Position numbers and translations under genes: made by a program. DNA of 45,306 nt, taken from NCBI GenBank assembly GCA_902803285.1, contig CADCPC010000039.1:1-45306 (forward strand), given 5' to 3'. Of this stretch, positions 17,421 through 24,869 are shown piece after piece. The notes below the pieces were generated by a model. It was not told the DNA's origin. It worked only from the letters and a program-made list of their open reading frames with translations, and ran no database searches. Origin of the DNA: an uncultured Erysipelotrichaceae bacterium. GTDB lineage: Bacteria; Bacillota_I; Bacilli_A; RFN20; CAG-826. Numbering within the stretch: the first letter of the stretch is position 1; each line of letters opens with the position of its first letter.

Positions 17421-19472
17421 ATGGCAGAAAACAATGTACCTGAACCAAGAAGACGTATATCGTTTGGTTTTATCTTTGGCATATTATTAGTCGCTGGACT
17501 TATTGGCATTCTTATTTGGAGAATGTTTGGCAGAGTTGACAATACTACTCATATTTCCGTTCAAAGCTATATTCAACTTATCATGAACGATAGAGTGGAA
17601 AGTGTTAATATTACTAAATATTACCCAAGTGACAAATTGCTTATTTCTGGTGTTTATAAAGAAACTGATGATAGAAAAGTTAATTATACAGTTGTTACTG
17701 ATTACACAACATACGCTATGTCCGAGGTTGATTACACCTATAAACTAGGCGATGATCCAACTGAATACACAGTTACAGGCACTGTTAATGAAATCACAGC
17801 AGAACATTTCACAAAACCTATTAATGTTAATGATTTATATACACAAACATGGTGGGATCAATGGGGACCAACCATTATCATGCTTGTTGGTAGCGCAATC
17901 ATCGTTGTGTTCTTATTCTCTAGACTTGCAGGCTCTATTGGTTCAAGCAATAGACAGGCAATGGATTTCTCTAAATCTAGAGCAAGAAGAGTACAAGATT
18001 CCAAAGTTCGCTTTAGAGATGTTGCTGGATGTGACGCTGAAAAAGCAGAAATGGAAGAGATTGTTGAATATCTTAAAGACCCACAAAAGTTCACCAGATT
18101 TGGTGCTAAATTACCTAAGGGCATCCTTTTAGTTGGTGCTCCAGGAACAGGTAAGACATTATTAGCGAAAGCTGTTGCAGGAGAAGCAGGGGTTCCTTTC
18201 TTTTCGATTTCTGGTAGTGATTTCGTCGAAATGTTTGTTGGTGTTGGTGCTGGTAGAGTTAGAGATATGTTTAACACCGCTAAGAAGAATGCTCCTTGTT
18301 TAGTGTTTATCGATGAAATTGATGCTGTTGGTAGACAAAGAGGTGCTGGCTTAGGTGGCGGTAACGATGAAAGAGAACAAACACTTAACCAATTATTAGT
18401 TGAGATGGATGGCTTCTCTGATAACTCTGGCATTATTGTTATAGCTGCAACTAATAGAGATGACGTTCTCGATCCAGCTTTATTGCGTGCTGGTCGTTTT
18501 GATAGAAAGATTACTGTCTCTCTTCCAGATAGAGAAGGAAGAAAAGCAATCTTTGAAGTTCATTCTAGAAACAAGAAACTTGATCCATCAGTTGATTTCG
18601 GCGCAATCGCAGAAAGAACTGTTGGCTTCTCAGGTGCTGATATTGAAAATATCATGAACGAAGCTGCTATTTTAGCGGTTAGAAGAAAAAAGAACTCTAT
18701 CACCATGGATGAAATTGACGAAGCTATTGATAGAAGAATTGCTGGACCAGCAAAAACTACACGCACAATGAATAAACATGAGCGTGATATTGTTGCGTAC
18801 CATGAAGCAGGCCACGCAATCATTGGCTTAAAACTTGAACATTCTGATAAAGTTCAAAAGATTACTATCATCCCTCGTGGTAATACAGGCGGACATGTTC
18901 GTATGACACCTGAAGAAGATAGATTCTTATTAACAAAGAAGGAATTAGAAGCAAGAATAGTAGGTTACCTTGGTGGACGTTCATCTGAAGAAGTTTTCTT
19001 CGATGATATCTCTAGTGGCGCTCAAAACGATATTGAAATGGCAACACGTATTGCTCGTATGATGGTCACAGAACTTGGTATGTCTTCTTTGGGACCTATC
19101 CAATATGAAAGAGACACTGGAAGTGTCTTCCTTGGAAGAGACTACGCTTCTACACAAAAGAATTTCTCTTTAGCAACAGCAGAACAAATCGATGCTGAAG
19201 TTCAAAAGATTATTAACGATGCTCACGAACAAGCAATCGCATTAATCAAACAATATAAAGATGAAGTTGAACTCATTGCACAAACTCTTTTGAAACATGA
19301 ACAAATTACAGCTGAAGAAATTGATTATCTTCTCGCTAATGGTCATCTAAAAAGAGATGAAATTCAACCAGTTGTCGTTGAAGCTGAAGTAAGTGAAAAC
19401 GATACTGTTGAAGAAGAAAAATCTGATGAAGCAGTTGAGGCTGCTGAAGACGATAAAGGAGGAGAGGCTTAA
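17421..19472 (+). CDS. ftsH: ATP-dependent zinc metalloprotease FtsH
   Basis: A 683-residue membrane-bound AAA+ protease that degrades misfolded membrane proteins and short-lived regulators. Two membrane helices (about 14-33 and 148-170) bracket a small extracytoplasmic domain. The AAA module has Walker A GAPGTGKT (239-246), Walker B VFIDEID and a second region of homology (AATNR...ALLRAGRFDR). The zinc peptidase domain has HEAGH (461-465). The C-terminal tail is acidic (EVSENDTVEEEKSDEAVEAAEDDKGGEA). It follows tilS as in B. subtilis, but the hprT gene normally found between them is missing. A possible terminator overlaps the stop codon. Confidence 0.98.
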   Translation: MAENNVPEPRRRISFGFIFGILLVAGLIGILIWRMFGRVDNTTHISVQSYIQLIMNDRVESVNITKYYPSDKLLISGVYKETDDRKVNYTVVTDYTTYAMSEVDYTYKLGDDPTEYTVTGTVNEITAEHFTKPINVNDLYTQTWWDQWGPTIIMLVGSAIIVVFLFSRLAGSIGSSNRQAMDFSKSRARRVQDSKVRFRDVAGCDAEKAEMEEIVEYLKDPQKFTRFGAKLPKGILLVGAPGTGKTLLAKAVAGEAGVPFFSISGSDFVEMFVGVGAGRVRDMFNTAKKNAPCLVFIDEIDAVGRQRGAGLGGGNDEREQTLNQLLVEMDGFSDNSGIIVIAATNRDDVLDPALLRAGRFDRKITVSLPDREGRKAIFEVHSRNKKLDPSVDFGAIAERTVGFSGADIENIMNEAAILAVRRKKNSITMDEIDEAIDRRIAGPAKTTRTMNKHERDIVAYHEAGHAIIGLKLEHSDKVQKITIIPRGNTGGHVRMTPEEDRFLLTKKELEARIVGYLGGRSSEEVFFDDISSGAQNDIEMATRIARMMVTELGMSSLGPIQYERDTGSVFLGRDYASTQKNFSLATAEQIDAEVQKIINDAHEQAIALIKQYKDEVELIAQTLLKHEQITAEEIDYLLANGHLKRDEIQPVVVEAEVSENDTVEEEKSDEAVEAAEDDKGGEA

Positions 19473-19485
19473 TCCTCCTCTTTTC
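19457..19485 (+). terminator. Terminator-like hairpin over the ftsH stop codon
   Basis: AGGAGGA (19457-19463) pairs with TCCTCCT (19473-19479) around a 9-base loop and is followed by CTTTTC. The left arm encodes the last residues of FtsH. It probably ends or attenuates the ftsH transcript before dusB, which starts 12 nt later without a ribosome binding site of its own. Confidence 0.6.
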
Positions 19486-19490
19486 TTGTT

Positions 19491-20468
19491 ATGATTAAAA
19501 TTGGTTCTTTAAAAATAGAAGGGAAAGTTTTGCTTGCTCCAATGGCTGGGGTAACTTCTTTTGGCTATCGAAAATATATGAACCAATTTGGAGTTTCTGT
19601 ATGCGTTACTGAGATGGTTAGTGACATGGGGTTGATATATGATAACGCAGAAACAAAGACGTATATTGACTTCCCTAAGAGTGAAATTCCAACAGGAGTT
19701 CAATTATTTGGAAATTCGCCAGAAAATCTAGCAAAAGCCCTATTAATTTGTGAAAAACTAAATAATTCCATTGATTTTTATGATGTTAATATGGGTTGCC
19801 CTGTTAATAAAGTAACTAAGACTGGAGCAGGGAGTGCTTTGCTCAAAAATCCAAAACTCTGTGGAGATATAATTAGGGCTTTAAAAGCAGTGACCAATAA
19901 ACCAATCACCGCAAAAATCAGACTTGGCTGGGATAAAAAAAGCATTAACTATTTGGAAGTGATTAAAGAGTTAGAAAACGCTGGTGTGGACATGATTGGT
20001 ATACACGCTAGAACAACAAAAGATTTATATTCTGGAGTGCCTGATTTTGAGTTAATTAGAGACCTTAGAAAACAGATGAATGTCCCATTAGCGATATCGG
20101 GAAATATCTATACAGTTGATGATGCAGTTAGAGCGATGGAAATTACTGGAGCAGATCTTGTCATGGTGGCAAGAGGAGGGATAGGCAATCCTACCTTAAT
20201 TAGCAATATAAATCATTATTATAAAAACGAAGAATTGGAATCTCCTTCGCTAGTGGATCAAATTCGATATTGTAAGGAATTAGCAAAATCCATCATTGAG
20301 GAGAAAGGTGAGTTTGTTGGAATGCGTGTATATCGCGCTATTGCTCCTAAATTCTTCGCGTCATTTCCTAATTCAAAAAAATTAAAGAGTAGGTTATCAA
20401 TTGAGCTTAATAAATACCAAGATTTAGAGAAAATTTTGGATGAATATTTGGAAGAATTTGAAAAATAA
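19491..20468 (+). CDS. dusB: tRNA-dihydrouridine synthase (DusB-like)
   Basis: A 325-residue flavoenzyme that reduces uridines in the tRNA D-loop using NAD(P)H. The N-terminal LAPMAGVTSFGYR binds FMN, NMGCPVNKVTKTGAGSALL contains the catalytic Cys103, and GIHARTTKDLYSG and GNIYTVDDA are further family motifs. Length is normal. Its place before lysS matches B. subtilis (yacF-lysS), with the folate, cysK and hslO genes that usually intervene after ftsH missing. No clear Shine-Dalgarno sequence precedes the ATG. Confidence 0.94.
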   Translation: MIKIGSLKIEGKVLLAPMAGVTSFGYRKYMNQFGVSVCVTEMVSDMGLIYDNAETKTYIDFPKSEIPTGVQLFGNSPENLAKALLICEKLNNSIDFYDVNMGCPVNKVTKTGAGSALLKNPKLCGDIIRALKAVTNKPITAKIRLGWDKKSINYLEVIKELENAGVDMIGIHARTTKDLYSGVPDFELIRDLRKQMNVPLAISGNIYTVDDAVRAMEITGADLVMVARGGIGNPTLISNINHYYKNEELESPSLVDQIRYCKELAKSIIEEKGEFVGMRVYRAIAPKFFASFPNSKKLKSRLSIELNKYQDLEKILDEYLEEFEK

Positions 20469-20474
20469 ATAAGT

Positions 20475-20530
20475 TTTGACTACTTTGAAGTCAAACTTTC
20501 ATATATACTTAACAAGGACTGGAGGCAGTT
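20475..20530 (+). promoter_or_regulatory. Hairpin, -10 box and ribosome binding site ahead of lysS
   Basis: TTTGACT (20475-20481) and AGTCAAA (20489-20495) form a 7-bp stem with a 7-base loop followed by CTTTC, which could end the dusB transcript. TATACT at 20504-20509 is a -10 candidate, and GGAGG begins at 20521 before the ATG at 20535. The left arm also contains a TTGACT -35-like hexamer, but its spacing to the -10 box (22 nt) is too long. Confidence 0.45.
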
Positions 20531-20534
20531 ATCT

Positions 20535-22022
20535 ATGGATAATGTACAAAATTTAAACGATCAAGAGTTAGTAAGAAGAGAGAAACTAGAAAAATACAAG
20601 GCTTTCAAGGTTGATCCTTTTGGAAAGGCTTTTAAAGTTGCCCACTCTTCTAAAGATATTAAGGATGCTTACACAAAGAAGAGCCCTAATTCACTTGAAA
20701 GAAATAAACCTTATGTAACTGTCGCAGGTAGAATTAAGGCTATTCGAAGAATGGGCAAAGCATCATTCATGAATATTCAAGATAAAGAAGGCAACATTCA
20801 AGTCTATATGGGCATTGATGTTGTTGGCAAAAAAACATACGAATTATTTAAGCTTGCTGATATCGGAGATATCGTTGGAGTTTATGGTAGAGTCATGAAA
20901 ACCAGAAGTGGTGAACTCACTATTAGAGCAGAAAAATACACTCACTTAACAAAATGCTTACATCCTCTTCCAGAAAAATTCCATGGTTTAACCGATGTTG
21001 AAGAAAGAAGTAGAAGAAGATACTTGGATTTAATCGTTAACGATGAAAGCAGAAAAGTAGCTTTTGCACGTCCAAAACTTATCAGAAGCATTCAATCTTA
21101 TTTAGATAACCAAGGATTCGTTGAAGTGGAAACTGCTGTTTTATCCCCTATTTTAGGTGGTGCTAATGCAAGACCATTTGTGACACATATGAATGCACTT
21201 GATAAAGACTTCTATTTACGTATTGCTACCGAACTTAATCTTAAGAGATTACTAGTCGGTGGTATGGAAAGGGTTTATGAAATTGGTCGTTTATTCAGAA
21301 ATGAAGGGATGGATGCTTCTCATAACCCAGAATTTACAACTATTGAAGCTTACCAAGCGTATGGCGATTTACAATCAATGCGTAGACTTGCCGAAGGCAT
21401 GATTAGAAAAGCCGCTAAAGATGTTACTGGTAGTGATATCATTACTTATCAAGATAAGGTTATTGATTTCCATAAACCATTCAGATGGGTAAAGATGGCA
21501 GACCTTATTTTAGAAAAAACAGGCATCGATTTCAGAAATATTTATGATTTCGAAGAAGCTAAGAAATTAGCGGAAGAAAAGGGTGTTAAGTTAGAAGCTC
21601 ATAAAAATACAGTTGGACATGTCATGAATGAATTCTTCGAAGAATTCTGTGAAGCAGATTTAATCCAACCAACATTCGTATACTGCTATCCAATTGAAGT
21701 TTCTCCATTAACAAAGAAAGGCAAAGATCCTAGATACACAGAGAGATTTGAATTATTCGTTAATGGCAGAGAACTCGCTAATGCATATACCGAACTAAAT
21801 GATCCTATTGATCAAAAAGAACGCTTTATTGCTCAATTAAAGGCAAAAGAATTAGGCGATGAAGAAGCTAACGAAATGGATAACGATTTCATTGAAGCGT
21901 TAGAATATGGTATGCCACCAGCAGGCGGTATTGGCATGGGCATTGATAGATTGGCAATGTTATTAACCAACCAAGAAAACATTAGGGAAGTTATTTTATT
22001 CCCAATGATGAAAGATCGTTAA
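20535..22022 (+). CDS. lysS: Lysyl-tRNA synthetase, class II
   Basis: A 495-residue class II synthetase. An N-terminal OB-fold anticodon-binding domain (about 60-165, with VTVAGRIKAIRRMGKASFMN) is followed by the catalytic domain: motif 1 around FVEVETAVLSPILGGANARPF, motif 2 GRLFRNEGMDASHNPEFTTIE and motif 3 GGIGMGIDRLAML near the C-terminus. Length and motifs are standard for bacterial LysRS. Neighbours follow the conserved dusB-lysS pair. Likely transcribed from its own promoter with the downstream glycosyltransferase. Confidence 0.97.
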   Translation: MDNVQNLNDQELVRREKLEKYKAFKVDPFGKAFKVAHSSKDIKDAYTKKSPNSLERNKPYVTVAGRIKAIRRMGKASFMNIQDKEGNIQVYMGIDVVGKKTYELFKLADIGDIVGVYGRVMKTRSGELTIRAEKYTHLTKCLHPLPEKFHGLTDVEERSRRRYLDLIVNDESRKVAFARPKLIRSIQSYLDNQGFVEVETAVLSPILGGANARPFVTHMNALDKDFYLRIATELNLKRLLVGGMERVYEIGRLFRNEGMDASHNPEFTTIEAYQAYGDLQSMRRLAEGMIRKAAKDVTGSDIITYQDKVIDFHKPFRWVKMADLILEKTGIDFRNIYDFEEAKKLAEEKGVKLEAHKNTVGHVMNEFFEEFCEADLIQPTFVYCYPIEVSPLTKKGKDPRYTERFELFVNGRELANAYTELNDPIDQKERFIAQLKAKELGDEEANEMDNDFIEALEYGMPPAGGIGMGIDRLAMLLTNQENIREVILFPMMKDR

Positions 22023-22041
22023 TCTTTAAGATTTATATATT

Positions 22042-23187
22042 ATGGTAATTACTATCGTAAGCGATGTTTTGTGTGGTGAAGGAAACGGCACAAATGTTGC
22101 TACAATGAATTTAGTTAGATATTTGATATCTAAAAACTATGAAGTGCGCATTTTATCTCCTAAACAAGGAGAGAATGGTGACGAACATTATTATGTTGTT
22201 CCTGTTCAAGATTTGTGGATTTTTAATTCGCTCGTTGATAAAGTGGGTGTCAAACTTGCAAAAGCGCCAGATGACGTCATTGAAAAATGCATTGCAGAAA
22301 CAGACTATGTTCATGCGATAGTTCCTTTCCATTTATGTAATAAAGTAATCAGACTTGCTAACGAAAGAAAAATTCCAGTGAGCGTTGGCTTTCATATGCA
22401 AGCCGAGAACTTAACTAGTTATTTTGGATTAAATGAAGTGGCATTAGCCAATCATATGGTCTACAAAATTATTTATCGTATGACATTTTCTAGGGCGGAT
22501 GCGATTCATTATCCAACACAGTTTATTAGAGACATCTTCGAAACTAATATTCATAGAAAAACTAACGGCTATGTTATCTCTAATGGTGTATCTCCAGATA
22601 TGAAGAAAGTTGAAACACCAAAACCAGAAGAATATAAGAACAAAATCGTCATTTCTTCCGTAGGAAGATTAGCGAGAGAAAAATCCCAAGATACTTTGAT
22701 TAAGGCGATAAAATATTCTCGTCACGAGAAAGATATCCAACTCATCTTGGCGGGGCAAGGATTAAAAGAAAAGAAATATCGCAAACTCGCTAAAAATCTC
22801 ACGAATCCAATAGTGATGAAACAGTTCAAACGTGATGAAGTGGTGGATTTAATGAATTATTCTGATTTATATGTTCATCCTGCCACGATTGAATTAGAAG
22901 GTATTGCGTGTATTGAAGCGCTAGCCTGTCAAAAAGTCACAATCGTTTCTGACAGCAAGAAAAGCGCGACTAGACTATTTGTCGATGATCCAAAATGTAT
23001 CTTTAAACAAAGGAATCCTCGTGATTTAGCTAAAGTTATTGATTATTACATTGAGCATCCAGAAGAACGCAAGAAAGTTGAAGATGGATATAAGAACTTC
23101 GCTGAAGAGTACTCTGTTCTAAGATGTATGGAAAAGATGGAACAGATGATATTAGAAACAAAAGCTAAGAAAGAACAAGAAAAATAA
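22042..23187 (+). CDS. GT4-family glycosyltransferase (glycolipid or polysaccharide synthesis)
   Basis: A 381-residue GT-B fold enzyme. The N-terminal half has ITIVSDVLCGEGNGTNVATMNLVRYL, where an acceptor-binding Gly-rich loop is expected. The C-terminal half has VGRLAREKSQDTLIKAIKYS and the GT4 donor-binding stretch ATIELEGIACIEALACQKVTIVSD with its pair of Glu residues. No membrane helix is seen, but basic stretches fit peripheral membrane binding. The best family guess is a diacylglycerol glucosyltransferase-like enzyme of the kind that makes membrane glycolipids in Mollicutes and Bacilli; a capsule or teichoic-type sugar transfer is equally possible. It starts 20 nt after lysS with no visible ribosome binding site. 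Confidence 0.8.
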   Translation: MVITIVSDVLCGEGNGTNVATMNLVRYLISKNYEVRILSPKQGENGDEHYYVVPVQDLWIFNSLVDKVGVKLAKAPDDVIEKCIAETDYVHAIVPFHLCNKVIRLANERKIPVSVGFHMQAENLTSYFGLNEVALANHMVYKIIYRMTFSRADAIHYPTQFIRDIFETNIHRKTNGYVISNGVSPDMKKVETPKPEEYKNKIVISSVGRLAREKSQDTLIKAIKYSRHEKDIQLILAGQGLKEKKYRKLAKNLTNPIVMKQFKRDEVVDLMNYSDLYVHPATIELEGIACIEALACQKVTIVSDSKKSATRLFVDDPKCIFKQRNPRDLAKVIDYYIEHPEERKKVEDGYKNFAEEYSVLRCMEKMEQMILETKAKKEQEK

Positions 23188-23210
23188 TTTATTTATTTCT
23201 CTTAGGAATT

Positions 23211-23219
23211 TGATATAAT
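23211..23219 (+). promoter_or_regulatory. Extended -10 promoter of the tRNA pair
   Basis: TGATATAAT at 23211-23219 is a consensus extended -10 element 19 nt before the first tRNA base. A -35 hexamer is not obvious. Confidence 0.6.
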
Positions 23220-23238
23220 CTATCTTGCGCTACAAAGC

Positions 23239-23313
23239 GGACCCATAGCTCAAAGGAAGAGCCCTCCGCTCATAACGGAGTTGTTGTAGTGTCGGGATCT
23301 ACTGGGTCCACCA
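23239..23313 (+). tRNA. tRNA with CAU anticodon, probably tRNA-Ile2 (lysidine type)
   Basis: Acceptor stem GGACCCA/TGGGTCC, discriminator A and encoded CCA (23311-23313). D-arm GCTC-AAAGGAA-GAGC, anticodon stem CTCCG/CGGAG with loop CTCATAA (anticodon CAT at 23271-23273), variable loop TTGTT. G1-C72 and the absence of three consecutive G-C pairs typical of initiator tRNA argue against fMet. The GGACC acceptor and CTCATAA loop match bacterial tRNA-Ile2(CAU) better than elongator Met. The T-arm is abnormal: GTAGT/TCTAC has a T-T mismatch at the loop end and the loop is GTCGGGA, without the usual T54, A58 or TTCRA form. It may be functional but degenerate, or a pseudo-tRNA. Confidence 0.75.
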
Positions 23314-23316
23314 AAC

Positions 23317-23408
23317 GGAGAATTACCCAAGTGGTTGAAGGGGTCGGTCTTGAAAACCGAAAGGGGGTGCATAGCCCCGCTAGGGTTCGAATCCCTAATT
23401 CTCCGCCA
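23317..23408 (+). tRNA. tRNA-Ser (anticodon UGA)
   Basis: A 92-base class II tRNA with encoded CCA. Acceptor GGAGAAT/ATTCTCC, discriminator G, anticodon loop CTTGAAA with TGA at 23351-23353, a long variable arm (GGGGGTGCATAGCCCC region) and a standard T-arm with loop TTCGAAT. It is separated from the preceding tRNA by only three bases, so the two are co-transcribed. Confidence 0.97.
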
Positions 23409-23421
23409 TTTTTAAGAAATA

Positions 23422-23447
23422 GCTGATATTGAAATATCGGCTTTTTT
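23422..23447 (+). terminator. Intrinsic terminator after the tRNA genes
   Basis: GCTGATAT (23422-23429) and ATATCGGC (23434-23441) form an 8-bp stem with one G-T pair, followed by six T. On the other strand the same hairpin lies just after the stop of the minus-strand fragment at 23449-23547, so it may once have served both directions. Confidence 0.85.
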
Positions 23448-23448
23448 G

Positions 23449-23547
23449 TTAATTATCGTACAGACTAAGTTCTGTGACTGTTTTGACTGCGATTTTGAAT
23501 AATTCTTTTTCCTCTTTTGTCAAACCTTTAACCACTGGCTTATATAT
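23449..23547 (-). pseudogene. Probable C-terminal remnant of a minus-strand gene
   Basis: A 32-residue open frame between stop codons, without an ATG, reads ...KPVVKGLTKEEKELFKIAVK followed by TVTELSLYDN and a TAA stop. The amphipathic Lys/Glu-rich pattern looks like real protein, and a terminator hairpin follows the stop. There is no room for a 5' part: the frame ends at a stop codon at 23548-23550, where an unrelated Gly-rich frame on the plus strand begins. I do not recognise the family. Confidence 0.35.
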
Positions 23548-23608
23548 TCAAGACGGACCTGGTGGTGGAGGACCTGGTGGCGGTGGCCATGGAGGACATG
23601 GCAGATAA
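23474..23608 (+). pseudogene. Gly/His-rich C-terminal tail, probable gene remnant
   Basis: A 44-codon frame from GTG 23474 ends IQDGPGGGGPGGGGHGGHGR and TAA. The Gly/His-rich part (about 23553-23605) is strikingly biased, and two terminator hairpins follow within 50 nt, as expected behind a plus-strand gene. The N-terminal part overlaps the minus-strand remnant and is probably not coding. No ribosome binding site is seen. It is most likely the 3' end of a deleted gene, less likely a small secreted or metal-binding peptide. Confidence 0.3.
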
Positions 23609-23617
23609 TAAATAAAA

Positions 23618-23647
23618 GGTTGGGCTCACTCAAACCCAATCTTTTTT
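23618..23647 (+). terminator. Intrinsic terminator after the Gly-rich frame
   Basis: GGTTGGG (23618-23624) and CCCAATC (23635-23641) pair over 7 bp with a 10-base loop and are followed by six T. Confidence 0.8.
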
Positions 23648-23653
23648 GTTTTA

Positions 23654-23680
23654 TCAAATAAAAATATTTGATTTTATTTT
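23654..23680 (+). terminator. Second, tandem terminator hairpin
   Basis: TCAAATA (23654-23660) and TATTTGA (23665-23671) pair perfectly with a 4-base loop, followed by TTTTATTTT. It is AT-only apart from two pairs, so weaker than the one before it. The rest of the stretch up to 23727 holds only a possible -10 (TAATAAT, 23700-23706) and AGGA before the next ATG. Confidence 0.5.
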
Positions 23681-23727
23681 CTAAATCACTGTTGTTATGT
23701 AATAATAATCTTACAGGATGAATTAAG

Positions 23728-24159
23728 ATGCCAATTTGTAAAAATTGTGGAAGTAGAATCGATAAATTTAACAAAGACAGATGCCCTATTTGTGGAATAG
23801 AGTCTCCTTTTGATGGTGTTACTAGCGAGACTGTTGAAGTTACCACTAGTATTGATGTTGATAGCAAGGATTACCATCCAAAGAAAAAATCTACTCTTTT
23901 ACTTTTGTTTATTCTAACAGGCTATTTTGGCGTCCCATATTTTTATTTAAACATGAAAAAGATAGGCATCTACTATACAATCTTAAATCTTGCTGGTATC
24001 GGCCTAATTGGATTCATCTTAAGCTTCTATGCTTTTAATAATTTCTTATATGGCTACTTAGTAGCCTTCGCTATATTTGTTGTCCTTAATGTTTTGGTTG
24101 GATTATATTATTATTTCCTTCCTAACTTTAAAGATGGTAATGGAGATTTCCTACTTTAA
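23728..24159 (+). CDS. Zinc-ribbon membrane protein (TM2-like)
   Basis: A 143-residue protein with an N-terminal zinc ribbon (CKNCG at residues 4-8 and CPICG near 22-26), a Thr/Val/Asp linker, and three hydrophobic segments (about 54-72, 83-102 and 108-130). The stretch GYFGVPYFYLNMKKIGIYYT resembles the GxxGxHxFYLG core of TM2-domain proteins. The function is unknown; such proteins are often housekeeping membrane proteins of Bacillota. AGGA lies 9 nt before the ATG. Its stop overlaps the rsmE ATG by one base, so it is co-transcribed with rsmE and mtaB. Confidence 0.75.
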   Translation: MPICKNCGSRIDKFNKDRCPICGIESPFDGVTSETVEVTTSIDVDSKDYHPKKKSTLLLLFILTGYFGVPYFYLNMKKIGIYYTILNLAGIGLIGFILSFYAFNNFLYGYLVAFAIFVVLNVLVGLYYYFLPNFKDGNGDFLL

Positions 24160-24869
24160 TGCAAAGATATTTTGTCTCGATTGATAATGGAATTATTCGC
24201 TTCTTAGAAAGCGATATTTTTCATATTCAAAAGGTGATGAGAAATAAAGTTGGCGACAATATCCAAATAGTGAGTGATGGTAAAGCCTACTTAGCGGAGA
24301 TTAGCTCCATCAACCCATTAGAAGTATTTATCGTTAATCCAATATTAAATGAAAGTGAATTAGAAAAAGAATTAACACTCTTCTTCCCTCTTACAAAAAG
24401 TGATAAGGCAGAACTAGTAATCCAAAAAGCGACTGAATTAGGTGCTAGTAAAATAGTGTTTTTCCGTTGCAAAAGATGCGTTATTAAATTGGATGATGAA
24501 GCATTTAAGAAAAAGGCTATTAGATATAACACAATTGCTAAAGAAGCAGCAGAACAATGCCATAGAAATAAAATCCCGGAAATTATTGGAGTATTAAATA
24601 TCAAAGATATTTTTTCTTACTTATCTTCAAGAAACTTTGTAGCATACGAGCTTTTAGCGGGTAATACCACAAACTTATATGATGAATTAAAAGATAACAG
24701 TATCTCTACTTCCTTAATCGTAGGTCCTGAAGGCGGATTTGAAGAAAAAGAAGTGGATGAACTAGTGAATATGGGCTTTAAGGCGGTATCTCTTGGTAAA
24801 AGAATTTTAAGATGCGAAACCGCGGCTATATATGGCCTATCAGTCATATCTTTCTTCATGGAGAAATAA
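24159..24869 (+). CDS. rsmE: 16S rRNA m3U1498 methyltransferase RsmE
   Basis: A 236-residue SPOUT-class methyltransferase that methylates N3 of U1498 in 16S rRNA with SAM. The N-terminal PUA-like part starts MQRYFV. The catalytic part has LTKSDKAELVIQKATELGAS, NTIAKEAAEQCHRNKIPEI and the knot motif VGPEGGFEEKEVDEL with LGKRILRCETAA. Length and motifs match B. subtilis YqeU, which also precedes yqeV (mtaB), as here (start one base after the rsmE stop). Confidence 0.95.
   Translation: MQRYFVSIDNGIIRFLESDIFHIQKVMRNKVGDNIQIVSDGKAYLAEISSINPLEVFIVNPILNESELEKELTLFFPLTKSDKAELVIQKATELGASKIVFFRCKRCVIKLDDEAFKKKAIRYNTIAKEAAEQCHRNKIPEIIGVLNIKDIFSYLSSRNFVAYELLAGNTTNLYDELKDNSISTSLIVGPEGGFEEKEVDELVNMGFKAVSLGKRILRCETAAIYGLSVISFFMEK

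Noticed and set aside
17752-18433. Alternative-frame ORFs over ftsH
   Set aside because: They lie fully inside the well-conserved ftsH frame and show no protein motif of their own.
23239-23313. Initiator tRNA-fMet
   Set aside because: It has a G1-C72 pair and lacks the three consecutive G-C pairs in the anticodon stem that mark initiator tRNA.
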